From the NCBI RefSeq assembly GCF_014898055.3, contig NW_023603184.1:31474808-31538807 (forward strand): a DNA stretch of 64,000 nucleotides, read 5' to 3'. Source of the stretch: Talpa occidentalis (lineage: Eukaryota; Chordata; Mammalia; Eulipotyphla; Talpidae). The position numbers and the translations under genes were made by a program. The notes beneath the pieces are model-generated. The model was given only the letters and a program-made list of their open reading frames with translations, made no database searches and was not told the DNA's origin. Below are positions 11,898-22,545 of the stretch, one piece after another (the stretch's first letter is position 1; each line of letters opens with the position of its first letter).

Positions 11898-12690
11898 CAA
11901 TGTTTCTGTGTCCTTTGGGTAAATACCTAGGAGTGGAATTGCTGGATCATATGGAAGCTCCATCTTTAGCAGGTTGAGGAATCTCCACACAGCTTTCCAT
12001 GTTGGTTGGACCAGTTTACACTCCCACCAGCAATGCAGGAGAGTTCATTTTTCTCCACATCCTCACCAACATTTGTTGTTGCTGTTTTTTTTAATATGTG
12101 CCATTCTCACTGGTGTAAGATGGTATCTCATTGTAGTTTTGATTTGCATTTGATTTGCATTTCCCTGTTCAAGTTATATTGAACATTTTTGCATATGCCT
12201 GTTGGCCATTTGCATTTCCTCTTTGGAGAAGTTACTTTTTAGCTCTTCTGCCCATTTTTTGACTGGATTATTTACTTTGTTTTTGTTGAGTCTCTGCACC
12301 CCTATGTTTATAGCAGCACTGTTTACAATAGCTAAACTATGGAAACAACCCAAATGCCCAAAAATAGTTGACTGGATCAAGAAGATGTGGTACATACAAT
12401 GGAATATTACTCAGCAATCAAAAAAGATAAACTCATGCAATTTGCAGCAACATGGATAGAGCTGAAAGGGATCATGCTTAGCAAAATAAGCCAGAAAGAA
12501 AAAGAAAAATACTGGATGGTCTCACTCATAGCAGGAATTTAGAAAATCTAAATAAGGGACCAGGAAAACAAGTAATTATAATAAAGTAAAAATCAAAATC
12601 AACAAGCAACCATAAAACAGGGACACATTAACTGTACAGACGTTATTATTTTTAGTTAATTGGGAGGGTAAACCTCAATTAAAAAATAAT
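11898..12690. mobile_element. 5'-truncated L1 with internal inversion (twin priming)
   Basis: The left half, to about 12292, is reverse-strand L1: reversed '...taaatacctaggagtgga', then the ORF2 C-terminal code on the minus strand. The right half, from about 12294, is forward L1 3' sequence ('cccctatgtttatagcagca' ... 'aatattactcagcaatc' ... 'ggatggtctcactcatagc'). In an intact L1 these two blocks are neighbours in the same orientation. This head-to-head join is the signature of twin priming during insertion. The 3' limit and TSD are uncertain; 'aatcaatgtttct' at left and 'aatcagtttct' at right are a weak candidate pair. Confidence 0.85.
12174..12292 (-). pseudogene. L1 ORF2 C-terminal fragment
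   Basis: The minus-strand translation contains [20 protein letters not shown] and NRHMQKCS, the conserved cysteine-bearing C-terminal region of mammalian L1 ORF2 downstream of reverse transcriptase. It is a truncated relic inside the inverted half of the surrounding L1, with no start or catalytic domain. Confidence 0.8.
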
Positions 12691-12899
12691 CAGTTTCTTT
12701 TACAAGATGTGACATATGATTAATATCACTTTGGCCAACAAATTCACTAATTTGCAAGATCTACTTTTAGTTCTATGTTTACAGAAGAAAAAAACTACTA
12801 GAATAAAGGCAGAACACGTAAGTTGAATTACATCATTCTGTAAATGAGGAAATTTTTTGACTTATCAGAATTTTATTTGTAAGTTCACTGAATTTTGCT

Positions 12900-13175
12900 T
12901 GTGACTTTTAATAATGAACAGACTGAGAGAGCAATATGGTAAAGTATTTAAGATCATGGATTCTGGCATCCATAGTTTTAAATCTCAGTAATACTACTTC
13001 CTAAAGTTGTGACTTTGATCTTATTGCTCTCTTCTATAAAACAGGAAGATTAATAGGCATTATACTGAGCAGGTGAGTTACTACAAGTTAATATAAATAT
13101 TACTTTGAAGCACTCAAAGCAGTATTTGCACATAGTTAGCACTTAATATACATTTACCATTATGATCATCCAAAG
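12900..13175 (+). repeat. MIR-type SINE remnant
   Basis: Forward MIR order is visible: 'atggtaaagtatttaagatc', 'ggattctggcatccatag', 'ctataaaacaggaagattaa' and a tail 'gcacatagttagcacttaat'. Nearly full length but diverged. Confidence 0.65.
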
Positions 13176-13344
13176 TCATTATTATTAAAATGGATATTAC
13201 AATCTTTTTAACAATAAAGAATAAAAGCTATATGATCTAGAAATATAACAATTTGTGTTATTCCAAATGTTTAACAAATTTCTAAAATCACAGACACTTT
13301 CAATGACTATAAAATGTCTATCATTTATTCCAAGTTTCTGAAAG

Positions 13345-13730
13345 TTGGAAATTCAGGTATGGTAGATATGATCTTGTCACTTCCCCATTCAAACTCTTCC
13401 ATGACTCTCCACTAAAAAGTCCAAGCTTTCAAAATGTTCTACATATCTTGCCCTTGCTTGCCCATCTAACTTCAATTCTCACTTTTGCTGTCCAACTTTA
13501 CCAACTACCCATGCCAACTACAAGTGTGAGCATGCGTGTGCATGCGTGCGCACACACAGACACACACAAACACACACACACACACACAGAGTCATGATAT
13601 TTTCACCAAAAATATGAAACTTCCAGAAAAGCAATTTTCCCTCATCTTTCCAGGTCTCATTCATGCTATTCTAATTGCCTACAACATTCTTTCACCCATC
13701 TTATCAACTACTGTATTACTTTAACAGTGA
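13345..13730 (+). repeat. L2 3' fragment split by a CA repeat
   Basis: 'cattcaaactcttccatgac', 'cttgcccttgcttgcccatc' and, after the microsatellite, 'ctcattcatgctattctaat' then 'cctacaacattctttcaccc' follow the L2 3' region. The dinucleotide tract at 13523-13588 sits inside it. Confidence 0.5.
13523..13588. repeat. Alternating purine-pyrimidine (GT/CG/CA) tract
   Basis: A GTGTG...GCATGCGTG run passes into GCGCACACAC and then (CA)n, giving about 65 bp of mostly alternating purine-pyrimidine sequence. This is the type of DNA prone to Z-form under supercoiling. Confidence 0.8.
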
Positions 13731-13834
13731 GAAACTTGTAATAAACAAATGCTAATCAACAGAGGAGTAGATAAACAAATTGTTCTTCATTGATAACTAG
13801 GAATATTATACATACAGTCCTTAATATAAAGAAT

Positions 13835-13915
13835 TAACAAATTTTTATTGAGCACTGATCTAAATTCTGGAGGTTAGGGAACAAAACAGACAAAAATTTT
13901 ATCACCAACAATGAG
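13835..13915 (-). repeat. L2-type 3' fragment
   Basis: 'tttttattgagcactgatct' then 'ggaggttagggaacaaaaca' resembles the reversed L2 end (tttattgagcacctac ... ggggatacaa). Confidence 0.5.
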
Positions 13916-14189
13916 ATACAGTAAGTTCTCATGTAAAGTCTTTTATGGGTTCTTAGAAAATATGACCTTAAACAAAGTGATGTAAAAATGAAAGCAATTT
14001 TACCACAAGCTGAGTAAGAAAGAGCAAGATCATAAAGGACTATATAAGCTATTTTAAAGGGTCTGGTTATAAACAAGAGTTAAATTTCTATAGCATATTT
14101 CTGGTCACAAAAATATCATCAAGTATCTAAATAAAAACCCAAAACATTTCTAATATTAAACAATAATTTGTATTCATTCATTTTCCAAC

Positions 14190-14610
14190 CCACCTATTGC
14201 AGCCCATCTCAGCAGCTCAAAGCACAAGGTGGAACCAACCCTGGACAGGAAGGCATTTCATCACAGGCCTCTCTCACACACATACACTCACTAATATTGG
14301 GACAGTTTAGACACACCAATTAAGCTAACATTCATATCTTTGGGATGGGGGAAGAAACAGGAGTACCTGGAGAAAGCCACATAGATATGGGGGAAACATG
14401 CAAACTCCACAGAGATGGGACCACTAGATGGGAATCAATTTTTTTTCCTCATGAACAACACTGAACAGAATGCAATGGACTGTGATGAACAGTTGATGGT
14501 GTTTAGGTGGAAGATGTGATACGCTAACATACATTGAAGAGTTGTGAATGCTTCAAAAGATTAGATAGTGTTCTAAATCAATGCTACCTCAATAAAATTA
14601 AAAAACAAAG
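14190..14610 (+). repeat. Unclassified interspersed repeat with A-rich end
   Basis: It contains 'ggagtacctggagaaagcca' and 'acatgcaaactccacagag', a word pattern familiar from dispersed mammalian repeats. It ends in 'caataaaattaaaaaacaaa', as expected of a retroposed element. I cannot assign the family with confidence. Confidence 0.4.
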
Positions 14611-14784
14611 ATTTTACTTTAAATATATATTAAGTCTGCTGTCTTAAATATATGTTAAGTAAAAAGAAAATCAAATTGTATAACATTTTTATTTTTAAAA
14701 TAGCCTAGCAATGACAAAGGAGAGAATTATGTATTATTCTTTATATATTCCTAAATTGATAGTGTACAGTAGTGTACATTATTA

Positions 14785-14845
14785 AGTGTACACTATGTTA
14801 GTATCACTTAAAGTTTCTTGATGAAACAGTAAAAGCTATTATTTT
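14785..14845 (+). repeat. hAT-type transposon fragment
   Basis: 'atcacttaaagtttcttgat' plus 'gaaacagtaaaagctattat' is shared almost word for word with 15765-15810, and more loosely with 28200-28240 in the large hAT relic. It is a short fragment of the same DNA transposon family. Confidence 0.5.
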
Positions 14846-14869
14846 TATTTATTAGTTATTTATTATTTT

Positions 14870-14966
14870 ATTAAGTGTATATATAGTAATTCTATAATAC
14901 TATATATTATATAGTATAATATATTATATAGTATATAGTACTATATATTATATAGCAATTCTTAGA
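14870..14966. repeat. AT-rich palindromic cluster
   Basis: Several overlapping copies of CTATATATTATATAG-like palindromes run end to end. They are followed by CAATTC-TTA-GAATTG (about 14955-14970). The tract could extrude as cruciforms and is likely to be unstable and polymorphic. Confidence 0.75.
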
Positions 14967-15107
14967 ATTGTTAAGAATAAAATGTCTCTGCTTGAGATTA
15001 TTTGTTATTTCACCCCAGGGTAAAAACAAAATTATTTCTACTAAAGAAAGTTAAAGAATAGAATTAAATAAAAATAAAGGGAATAGAACTTGAGATAAGA
15101 AAAAAAT

Positions 15108-15365
15108 TTTTTTTTAAAGATTTATTTATACAAGCACTGGGTACAGTCAGAAGCGCAGAAGGGTGAGAGAATTCACCAGAGCCAAAGCAGGAAGCAGAAC
15201 AGGCAGACTGACGAAGTACACTGCTGAGGGAAGCAGCAGGTGTGGCAGGAGAGGTCTGCGCGCCATGTGGGACCCTTGCTGGTGGCCAGGGATGGAACCG
15301 GTGCTGTAGAGTCTGTGGGCAGCTTCGCAGCCCAGTGCTCAACTGCTGCGCCACCGGGGAGGTCC
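15108..15365 (-). mobile_element. Young tRNA-derived SINE (subfamily B)
   Basis: A reverse full-length copy with 'cactgggtacagtcagaagc' at the tail side and 'ccaccggggaggtcc' at the head side. Flanking 'aagaaaaaaattttt' and 'aagaaaattttt' form an imperfect TSD. The middle lacks the extra GC-rich block of subfamily A. Confidence 0.92.
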
Positions 15366-15589
15366 AAGAAAATTTTTAAAGAAATTAATTTTCTTCTAAA
15401 CTATGGGAAAAGAATGTTTATTCTCCTTACTAACATTACATATACATCTATCACTTAATTTTTATTTCTTCAATTCATATTTTCCCAAAAGTATCTTGGA
15501 CTCCATCGAGGTAATACAACAAAATATACATAAATGTATGCACAAAGCTAGGTTTATGATATTACTATGATCTTTCTGCCCTTTTCATT

Positions 15590-15893
15590 GTATTGCCATT
15601 TACTCTAATAGTGCAACAGCAATGATAGGTAAATTGCAAGTGCCTAGGCATGAATCAAGGCAGTGACACTGAAGTGTATAATTTCTGGTCACTGAAGTTG
15701 CTGACCTTGCACAATTTTTACTTTTTTATTTCAGTTTTATTTTCAATGTTACTACCACTTAAAGTTTCTTGAAACAGTAAAAACTATTATTTTTATTAAA
15801 TCTCAACCTAGACTATACTTTATAAAAATAATAAGTGTAGCCAAATAGGAAGCAGATATAAATTATTTCTGCCATATACCAAAAAACAATAGT
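15590..15893 (+). repeat. hAT-type transposon fragment
   Basis: 'gcaacagcaatgataggtaa', 'gcatgaatcaaggcagtgac' and 'acttaaagtttcttgaaaca' correspond, in order, to the 5' untranslated part of the same hAT family as the 27.5-29.1 kb element. No transposase code is left here. Confidence 0.55.
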
Positions 15894-15894
15894 T

Positions 15895-16078
15895 TCTAGT
15901 AGGGGCGGGTGCCAGGTGGAAAGCATACTGGGAAGGGGACCCAATGGACTATGGTGGAGGCATTGTTGGTGCTTTGGTGGGGGCATGGTGTGATAATATT
16001 CATGTGAAGAAGTGTGACCCTGTACCCCGAAATGTCATACAGTGTTGCTAACAATTATCTCAGTAACACAATATATAA
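15895..16078 (+). mobile_element. L1 3'-UTR fragment
   Basis: 'gggacccaatggactatggt', 'ggtgctttggtgggggcatg' and 'gaccctgtaccccgaaatg' resemble the L1 3' end at 35155-35290 ('ggcctaatggaatatggtag', 'ggttcagtggtagtcatgg'). It is truncated on the left side. Confidence 0.55.
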
Positions 16079-16884
16079 TAACATGAAGAATTTGATATAA
16101 TCAGATTCTAAATTGCAATTGACCTATTTTCTTATCTGTATATTCTTATTGATATTATAGAAACTGTCCTTTAAAAAAATTCTGTGAAGTATAAATGGGA
16201 AAAAAAAAACAGCATGAATCTCCTAAGATTTCTCATAGTTATTACACAGTAACTGATATTTAATATTTGATCTAAATTTTGATGTCTTAAATGAGGTTTC
16301 TTACTGTGAAACATGTTTGAGAAAAAAGAAGAAAAATCTTGTAATGGAGTATGATGAAACTGTTTAGCAGATTATTTATGGACAACTTTCCTCAGTTAAA
16401 GTGCTCTTTATGAAAAAAATTTAGTAACATCTATTTCATAGTTCCTTTATATAACAGAATAAAATTATTAATTGTATGATAAAGTTTTTCATCATGTCTA
16501 TACATTTATTTAAAGTTTACTTTGAAAAATTATCTGATGCATTTTATATGAGCAATATATATTTCAAAAATAATCACACTAGGAAGCCAAACCCATTTTA
16601 AACTACTATTCTTTTCAGTGAAAACTGTCAATGCTCTTCTTTACTTGAGTCTTACATTTGAGATGTTTACTTTGAAAAAGAACTTCTTGTATCTGGCTTT
16701 TAAATTTTAGATTCACCTACAGATATTAAAGAGCACACAGATCTTACAGTCTAAAAACATAAATCAAGACCTCCCATTTAGAAACAACATATCGGTGTCA
16801 TGAAGCCAGTGTAAAGAAAAAAGAATAAAAGCAACTCTCCGAATAGCCTTCTCTGATACTCATGGTTTTTTCTGCATCTTTCTA
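16079..16884. other. Unannotated AT-rich interval
   Basis: I can assign nothing here apart from short poly-A/T runs. Confidence 0.45.
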
Positions 16885-17075
16885 CTTCATTCACTCATTC
16901 AATTAATATTTATTATTTATCTTGAGTCAAGCAGTGAACCCATACATACAACTTGTTTTCATGCAACATATCTTCTAGTGGGGAGAACTCAAACAATATA
17001 TAAAAAATAACAAAATATGAAGTCTATGAGGATGTAATAAATTCTATAGAAGATATAAAGCTAAGTATATGGAAG
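16885..17075 (-). repeat. L2-type 3' fragment
   Basis: 'cattcactcattcaattaat', 'caagcagtgaacccatacat' and 'cttctagtggggagaactca' follow the familiar reversed order 'caacaaatatttattgag ... cattctagtgggggagac'. Confidence 0.5.
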
Positions 17076-17879
17076 AGATTCTAATTTTAAAATAGGATTA
17101 AATAGTATTTATTTTTAAATACTCCCACCCCACCCTACTTCCACTTCCCAGGAAGGAAAGAGGCTAAGAATTGTGTCAATAACCAACAATCCATGATTTA
17201 ATCAATCATATTTATGCCATGGAGCATTCATGAATACCCTAAATGAAGTTAACGTTGTTTCCTGATGATGAATGCTCCTCATACTAGCAGGTGGAATGTC
17301 CCAAAAACCAAGGGGACAGAAGTTCCTGTGCTCAGCTCCTACTCCCCTCAGTGCATCTCATTGGTCAAACCCAACTAGAAGTCAAAGAGGAAAGGAACTC
17401 ATTCATGCAGTCCATAAAACATAGAATGAATTTAAAATGCATGGAGAAAGGCACATGGGAACTATGTCCCATAGTGAGAAGTGTGATTTCTCTGCAACCT
17501 GAGCAGCCAGAAGGACTGAGCTGCCATTTATTGAGATGAGAAAGAATTTAGGAACAGAAGATATGGGGAAGAAAGTCAGATTTTTTTTTAGATATAACAA
17601 ATTTAAAATGTTCAAGGAGAAATGTAGAGTAGAAAAAACCTGGATATCTAAATTTAAAACTCAAAAAAGAGACCTGGGCTGAAAATATAAATATTAACCT
17701 GAGTTGTCATGGACTTGAGATACCACAGAAAATGTGACACTCATCTATAAAGTCAAATGATTTTCTTTGAAAGATCATCCTTTAATTGACTTGAAGGAAA
17801 GAAAACAAATAATATTTTAATCAATTCCTCTCTAGCATTCTCTAATGCTTGAGCTAAAAAAAAATTATGTTATAATTAT
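17076..17879. other. Unannotated interval with an 82-codon frame
   Basis: A plus-strand frame at 17291-17539 lies in a slightly GC-richer patch that reads like worn-down repeat sequence ('tctcattggtcaaacccaac'). No splice context or conserved domain is visible, so I do not call a gene. Confidence 0.4.
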
Positions 17880-17995
17880 CTGTGTGTGCTGTTACATACT
17901 ATGAGCTCCTTGCAGATAGGAACCATTTCTTAATCATCTTTGTATTTCCAATACCTAGCATAAAATCCTATCAAAATGTTTGACAGCTCAATGAT
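17880..17995 (+). repeat. L2 3'-end fragment
   Basis: 'tatgagctccttgcagatag', 'tgtatttccaatacctagca' and 'gacagctcaatgataaatta' are a diverged L2 3' terminus in forward order. Confidence 0.65.
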
Positions 17996-18129
17996 AAATT
18001 AATAAAATATAAATAATGGAAGTACAGATTTGGATTTGTGGGGTGTTCCCAAGATGCTGTCTTAAATACCAGAATGAAGGTGTTCTGTTTGTTTTACAAA
18101 ATCTCCTATAATTGACTGTCTGAAAACCC

Positions 18130-18310
18130 AGATGTTTTTTAAAGTAACATTGACTTACAAAACTGTTTATGATTTCAAGGTATAGGATCACATCCTTCAG
18201 ATGCATGTTACCACACCATGCCCATCACCAAGGCACCCACAGTACTCCACCATAGTCCATTCTGCCCCCTTACACCCACTGCTCTTCCCTCAGGTAGCCT
18301 CAATTCTACA
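18130..18310 (-). mobile_element. Old L1 3'-UTR fragment
   Basis: 'taacattgacttacaaaact', 'aggatcacatccttcagatg', 'caccaaggcacccacagtac' and 'ttccctcaggtagcctcaat' match the reversed 3' UTR of older mammalian L1. The segment at 62385-62560 is a second copy of the same region. Confidence 0.65.
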
Positions 18311-18639
18311 GTCAGATTTCTAAGAAAACCCAGATGTTTTTATTCATCTTGGGACTGGAAGTCAAGAAGAGGCCACTTTGAAAGCTTCTATTGGAGAAGC
18401 AAAGAGCAGGTACCGCAGATAGTCTGAGAAATAGTGGCTGCCCTAATACCAGATAATAACAAATCACTTGTATCTTGCTGTTTCCTGTGGTCCTGAGGTT
18501 TCTTTAAAAATATAATTATACTAAATTTAGCACTTATCATTTCAATACCTATCTGCATACTATTAATACATATGCACTTATAAGAAAATATCTGTGGAAT
18601 TCTTTTACATGTTTTCAGTTATAAATTGTATCACACAAT

Positions 18640-19030
18640 AGCTATATTGCTGTGTCTTTTTTCATTTTACATCGTTTTAAATTCACACATGTTGCTATAT
18701 AGTATTGTTCTTGTTTATTTTTATTTTGACTGGTTCTTTATTTTGATTGTGATTATAAACAATGCTCCAGTGAACATTCTTGTATAAGTACAAGTTTTAG
18801 TTTATAAATATAAAATTGGATTGCTAGCGCATATGAATCTTCAACTTTGCTAGATATAACTATTCTCAGAGTATCTGTATAAACTTCTACTCCCACAGGT
18901 AAGCTTATGAGAATCCAGCAACTCACTGTTAATTTTACCAGTTTGCTATCAAACTGAAATGGTATCTTGTGTTGATTTAGCTTGTATTTCCTGTTATTCA
19001 GGCATACTCTTCTTTGAATTGCCTATTTCA
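18640..19030 (-). mobile_element. Old L1 fragment
   Basis: 'cacatgttgctatatagtat', 'aacaatgctccagtgaacat', 'attggattgctagcgcatat' and 'ctactcccacaggtaag' give the reverse-strand order of an old L1 3' region. Continuous with the preceding L1 block apart from an unassigned gap. Confidence 0.6.
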
Positions 19031-19625
19031 TTTTGAGTCATTGCAGATTCAACAAGCTATGTCTACCACATCTATTCCCTCTATCTGTGGCCAGATCTGT
19101 TCATACCGAAGTAAAAAAGTACTGCCCCTGAACAGAAGGATTTGTATTGCCCCCTACAAGTCACAAAATTCAGTGGTGATGACTCTAAGGAGCATGGGTT
19201 TAGGATGTCAGAAAAAAAATGTTATTTACTGACTTAAACGCAAATTATTCTCTCTTTTTCTGAGAGTTTAATTTGACTTGAAGGAATAAAATACACTTTA
19301 CTCACTTCATTTTCTTTAGCGAGTCTAATATCTCCTCCTTCTATCTTTCCCTGTGTATGTTTTTGTCTCTCTATGTCATGTACTTAAACATACCAATGTG
19401 TATTAAGTACAATGAAAAATAGCACTCAAAACAAGAAGGTGCCTTGTTGTCAGTTTAATGAAAGAATGATAAAAGGATCAACTTTTCCAAAAGCCATCAA
19501 TAGAGATGAGAAATTTCAAGTAATTCTCCAAAGTTGAATTGTCTCATGAAGCACAAAGCATATATGTGAGGAAAAATAGATTTTAATATAATTTTATCAG
19601 GTCTGTATGTAAATTATGAACCATT
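19031..19625. other. Unannotated interval
   Basis: No known repeat or exon is recognised. The 72-codon plus frame at 19014-19232 starts in the L1 relic and has no other support. Confidence 0.4.
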
Positions 19626-19639
19626 CCAATAGGATTTTA

Positions 19640-19902
19640 TTTTTATTTTTTTTTAAGATTTATTTTTATTTATATAAGCACTGGGTACAGTCAGAAGCGC
19701 GGGAGGGTGAGAGAATCACCAGAGCCAGAGCGGGGAGCAGAGCAGGCAGAAGGACCGAAGTACACTGCTGAGGGGAGCAGCGGGCGGCAGGAGAGGTCTG
19801 CGCGCCATGTGGGACCCTCCTCCGGTGGCCGGGGAGCAGCCGGGGATCGAACCGGGGCTGAGGGCAACCGAGCGTTCAACCGCTGCGCCACCGGGGAGGC
19901 CC
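19640..19902 (-). mobile_element. Young tRNA-derived SINE (subfamily A)
   Basis: A reverse copy with a perfect 14-bp TSD (CCAATAGGATTTTA) at 19626-19639 and 19903-19916. It carries a short deletion at the cloverleaf-like head ('cggggctgagggcaaccgag'). It is otherwise close to the copies at 33765 and 38151. Confidence 0.95.
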
Positions 19903-20194
19903 CCAATAGGATTTTAATACATCTTCCTCAGTGAAAGAAATCTCTATGTATTGCAAATATATACAAATCAGTAGAAAAAAATTGATGAACATCAATTTCA
20001 AAACTACATATAGAATTCTTCCATTAAATCTTAATTTCAGAAACTTTTTAAAATTGACATTATTTCTTAGCTTCTTGAAAGTACACTGACAGAGATGTCT
20101 TGTATAGAGAATTGTAGATTCTACATTTCAACAGTATTAGCACTCTCCAGAAAGTTTAGCTTTGTATGACTATTATAATATAGAACCAAACCAA

Positions 20195-20350
20195 TGTGCA
20201 GGAGAACTTTTGATAATGGAAATGTCTGATATCTTTGCTGTTCAATATGGTAACCACTAACCTCATGTGGTAATAAGCTCTTGAAATGTGGTTAGTGTGA
20301 CTAAGGAACTGAATTTTAATTTTAGCTAATTTTAATTGATTTGTATTTAT
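20195..20350 (+). repeat. MER5A-like hAT MITE, left half
   Basis: 'ttgctgttcaatatggtaac', 'cactaacctcatgtggtaat' and 'tcttgaaatgtggttagtgt' match the MER5A consensus order. The element continues after the SINE at 20351-20625, giving a nested insertion. Confidence 0.8.
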
Positions 20351-20625
20351 TTTTTTTATTTTTTCAAAGATTTATTTATTTATTTATACAAGCACTGGGT
20401 ACAGTCAGAAGTGCTGGAGGGTGAGAGAATTCACCAGAGCCAGAGCAGGAAGCAGAACAGGCAGACTGACAAAGTACACTGCTGACTGAAGCAGCAGGCG
20501 TGGCAGGAGAGGTCTGCGCGCCATGTGGAACCCTCGCCAGCGGCTGGGGTTCGAACCAGTGCTGCAGAGGCTTCAGGAAGCTCCGCAGCCCAGCCCTCAA
20601 CCACTGTACCACCAGGGGAGGCCCC
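20351..20625 (-). mobile_element. Young tRNA-derived SINE (subfamily B) inside MER5A
   Basis: A reverse copy. The flanks 'atttgtatttatt' and 'atttggatttatt' form an imperfect TSD. It interrupts the central AT-rich part of the MER5A-like element, so it is the younger insertion. Confidence 0.92.
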
Positions 20626-20695
20626 AATTTGGATTTATTAAATAGCTACATGTGGCAAGTAACTTCTGTACTGGGCAGCACAGATTTAGTATAAT
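20626..20695 (+). repeat. MER5A-like hAT MITE, right half
   Basis: 'attaaatagctacatgtggc' then 'ctgtactgggcagcacagat' is the right terminal part, complementary to the left end, of the element that starts near 20195. Confidence 0.75.
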
Positions 20696-22139
20696 TAAGA
20701 AAAACTATACTTTTATCTAGCATAAACATTGATGTCTAACTGCACTAAGCAGTTAGGACTGAACAATCTCTGCCTTAGGAATGTGCCATAGGTTGTGAGC
20801 TCAGCACCATCTATAGTGGTCTACCTCCTCTATTCAGTGGTAGATTACCAGGTACCTGCTACCAATAATTGCTGTCTCTCATGTTCTGACTCTCATTTCT
20901 AGCAGAGTTTACATTTGGCTTCTGCAATCTAGCCTAGAGGTACTTGGATACCTGCCTTTATGTTCTTCTTGTTCCAAACTCATGTTTTGGGTATCTATGC
21001 TTAATTGCTTACAGTGATTCAGCTACTTCAATAATCACTATGCCCCTGCTTTTGTACTACTTATGTTGGTTGACTAGACTCTATTTCTCCAAAGAAAATT
21101 CAGTGTTAACCTCCCCATTCATGACATTAGCCAAACCTAAAATATCTGTTTAACCTATGGTTTTAAGTACCTTCTTGAATCTAATTTCTCTTGTCCTTCC
21201 CCTCAATGAGTGCAACTTTCTGAATTGGAAACTATTTAAGGTAATGTGGTGACTTAATCCTCAAAATAATAGTATCTTCTTTACATCCCAAATTCAAAAA
21301 CATTTGTTATTCCATGAATACCAGGTATTTAATTTTCCTGAAGGTCAAAAGAGAAGGAAGCTAATTTCTAAAATATCTTCAGAGAGATCAGAAAGCTGTA
21401 GTAAGAAATGAAAGACTTTGACAATAAAAAAAATAGTAGATTTCAGTGTGAGATATGGATTGTAAGCATAGTAGTAAGGGGATATAGTTATAGAGTGATA
21501 ATAATCTTACCTTAATTATTTCTAGAAGTTTAATGTATTATTAACTACAGAACAATTTATTATTAAAATTCTATGGATAGTTCCTAAGTTTTTGTGGTAA
21601 ATGTAGAAATATTTATCTATTATGCCAGAAATATAAGGGTTCTAATAGTGTAGCAAGCATCCAGAATTTCCAATGTTTACAGTCTACAGTTATTTTCATG
21701 ACACATCCAAGCACTCTGTCAATTGTCTAATAACTATAGATGATCCACTACTGAACTGCAGGTAAGATTATCTGAGAAAGTCAGAATATTAAATAATGCT
21801 TGAAAACATATTAGGAAACCCAAAGTAAACCAAAGGATAAGTAAGATCCTCCAATATGAAGAATTTAAGTTAACAGGAAAGGGAAAACTTACCATTTCAG
21901 AACTTAAAAAGCTACAGCTATTAAATGTTACTAAAATCCCACAAGCATTAAAAAAAAAATAAACTTCACAGTTAAGAGCATAACATAATCTCATATAGAG
22001 AATGATAATAATCACAATTTTTATTGTTTACTTGATTTTGATTTTGTTTTTCTGTTTGAGTAGCTTAAGAGTAATATGGGAGATTGGGGAAATACATAAG
22101 GAAATGTATCTCATTAATGTGTCCCAGAGTAGATAATCA
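20696..22139. other. Unannotated interval
   Basis: I can assign no repeat. The 93-codon minus frame at 21734-22015 is AT-driven and lacks splice support. Confidence 0.45.
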
Positions 22140-22385
22140 CGTCTTGGTAGAAAGAGGATGCGGTTTAGTATCATGTAGTCCTTGATTCAAATCCTGGATT
22201 GACCATTATTATTTTGGTTCCTTATGAAAACTATTTTATTTCCTGAGCTTCTGTTCCCTCTTTTTCAAAAGGAGGATAATGATGCCTACCTCAAGGCACT
22301 GGTTTGAGGGATTAAGTGAGATAAAATAAACAAAGCACTGTGACACACAGTATTTGCCCAATAACTTTTAGTCCTTGCTTTTGTC
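22140..22385 (+). repeat. MIR-type SINE remnant
   Basis: 'gattcaaatcctggattgac', 'ttcaaaaggaggataatgat', 'cctacctcaaggcactggtt' and 'ttgagggattaagtgagat' follow forward MIR order. One of the better-preserved MIRs in the window. Confidence 0.75.
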
Positions 22386-22469
22386 AGCATTCCTTTTCCT
22401 GCTTCTCTGGAGGTCTTTAAGGAAAGGAATTTCTCATGTTTAAGTGGTAGAAAATATGAAATATTATAA

Positions 22470-22545
22470 GCCACACATAGCCTAACATAATGATGGGCAA
22501 ATAATAAGCACTCAAAAAAGATTTGTGGATTGATTAAGATTCTAT
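22470..22545 (+). repeat. L2/MIR 3'-tail fragment
   Basis: 'catagcctaacataatgatg' then 'caaataataagcactcaaaa' resembles the 'cacatagtaggtgctcaataa' tail. Short and diverged. Confidence 0.45.
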
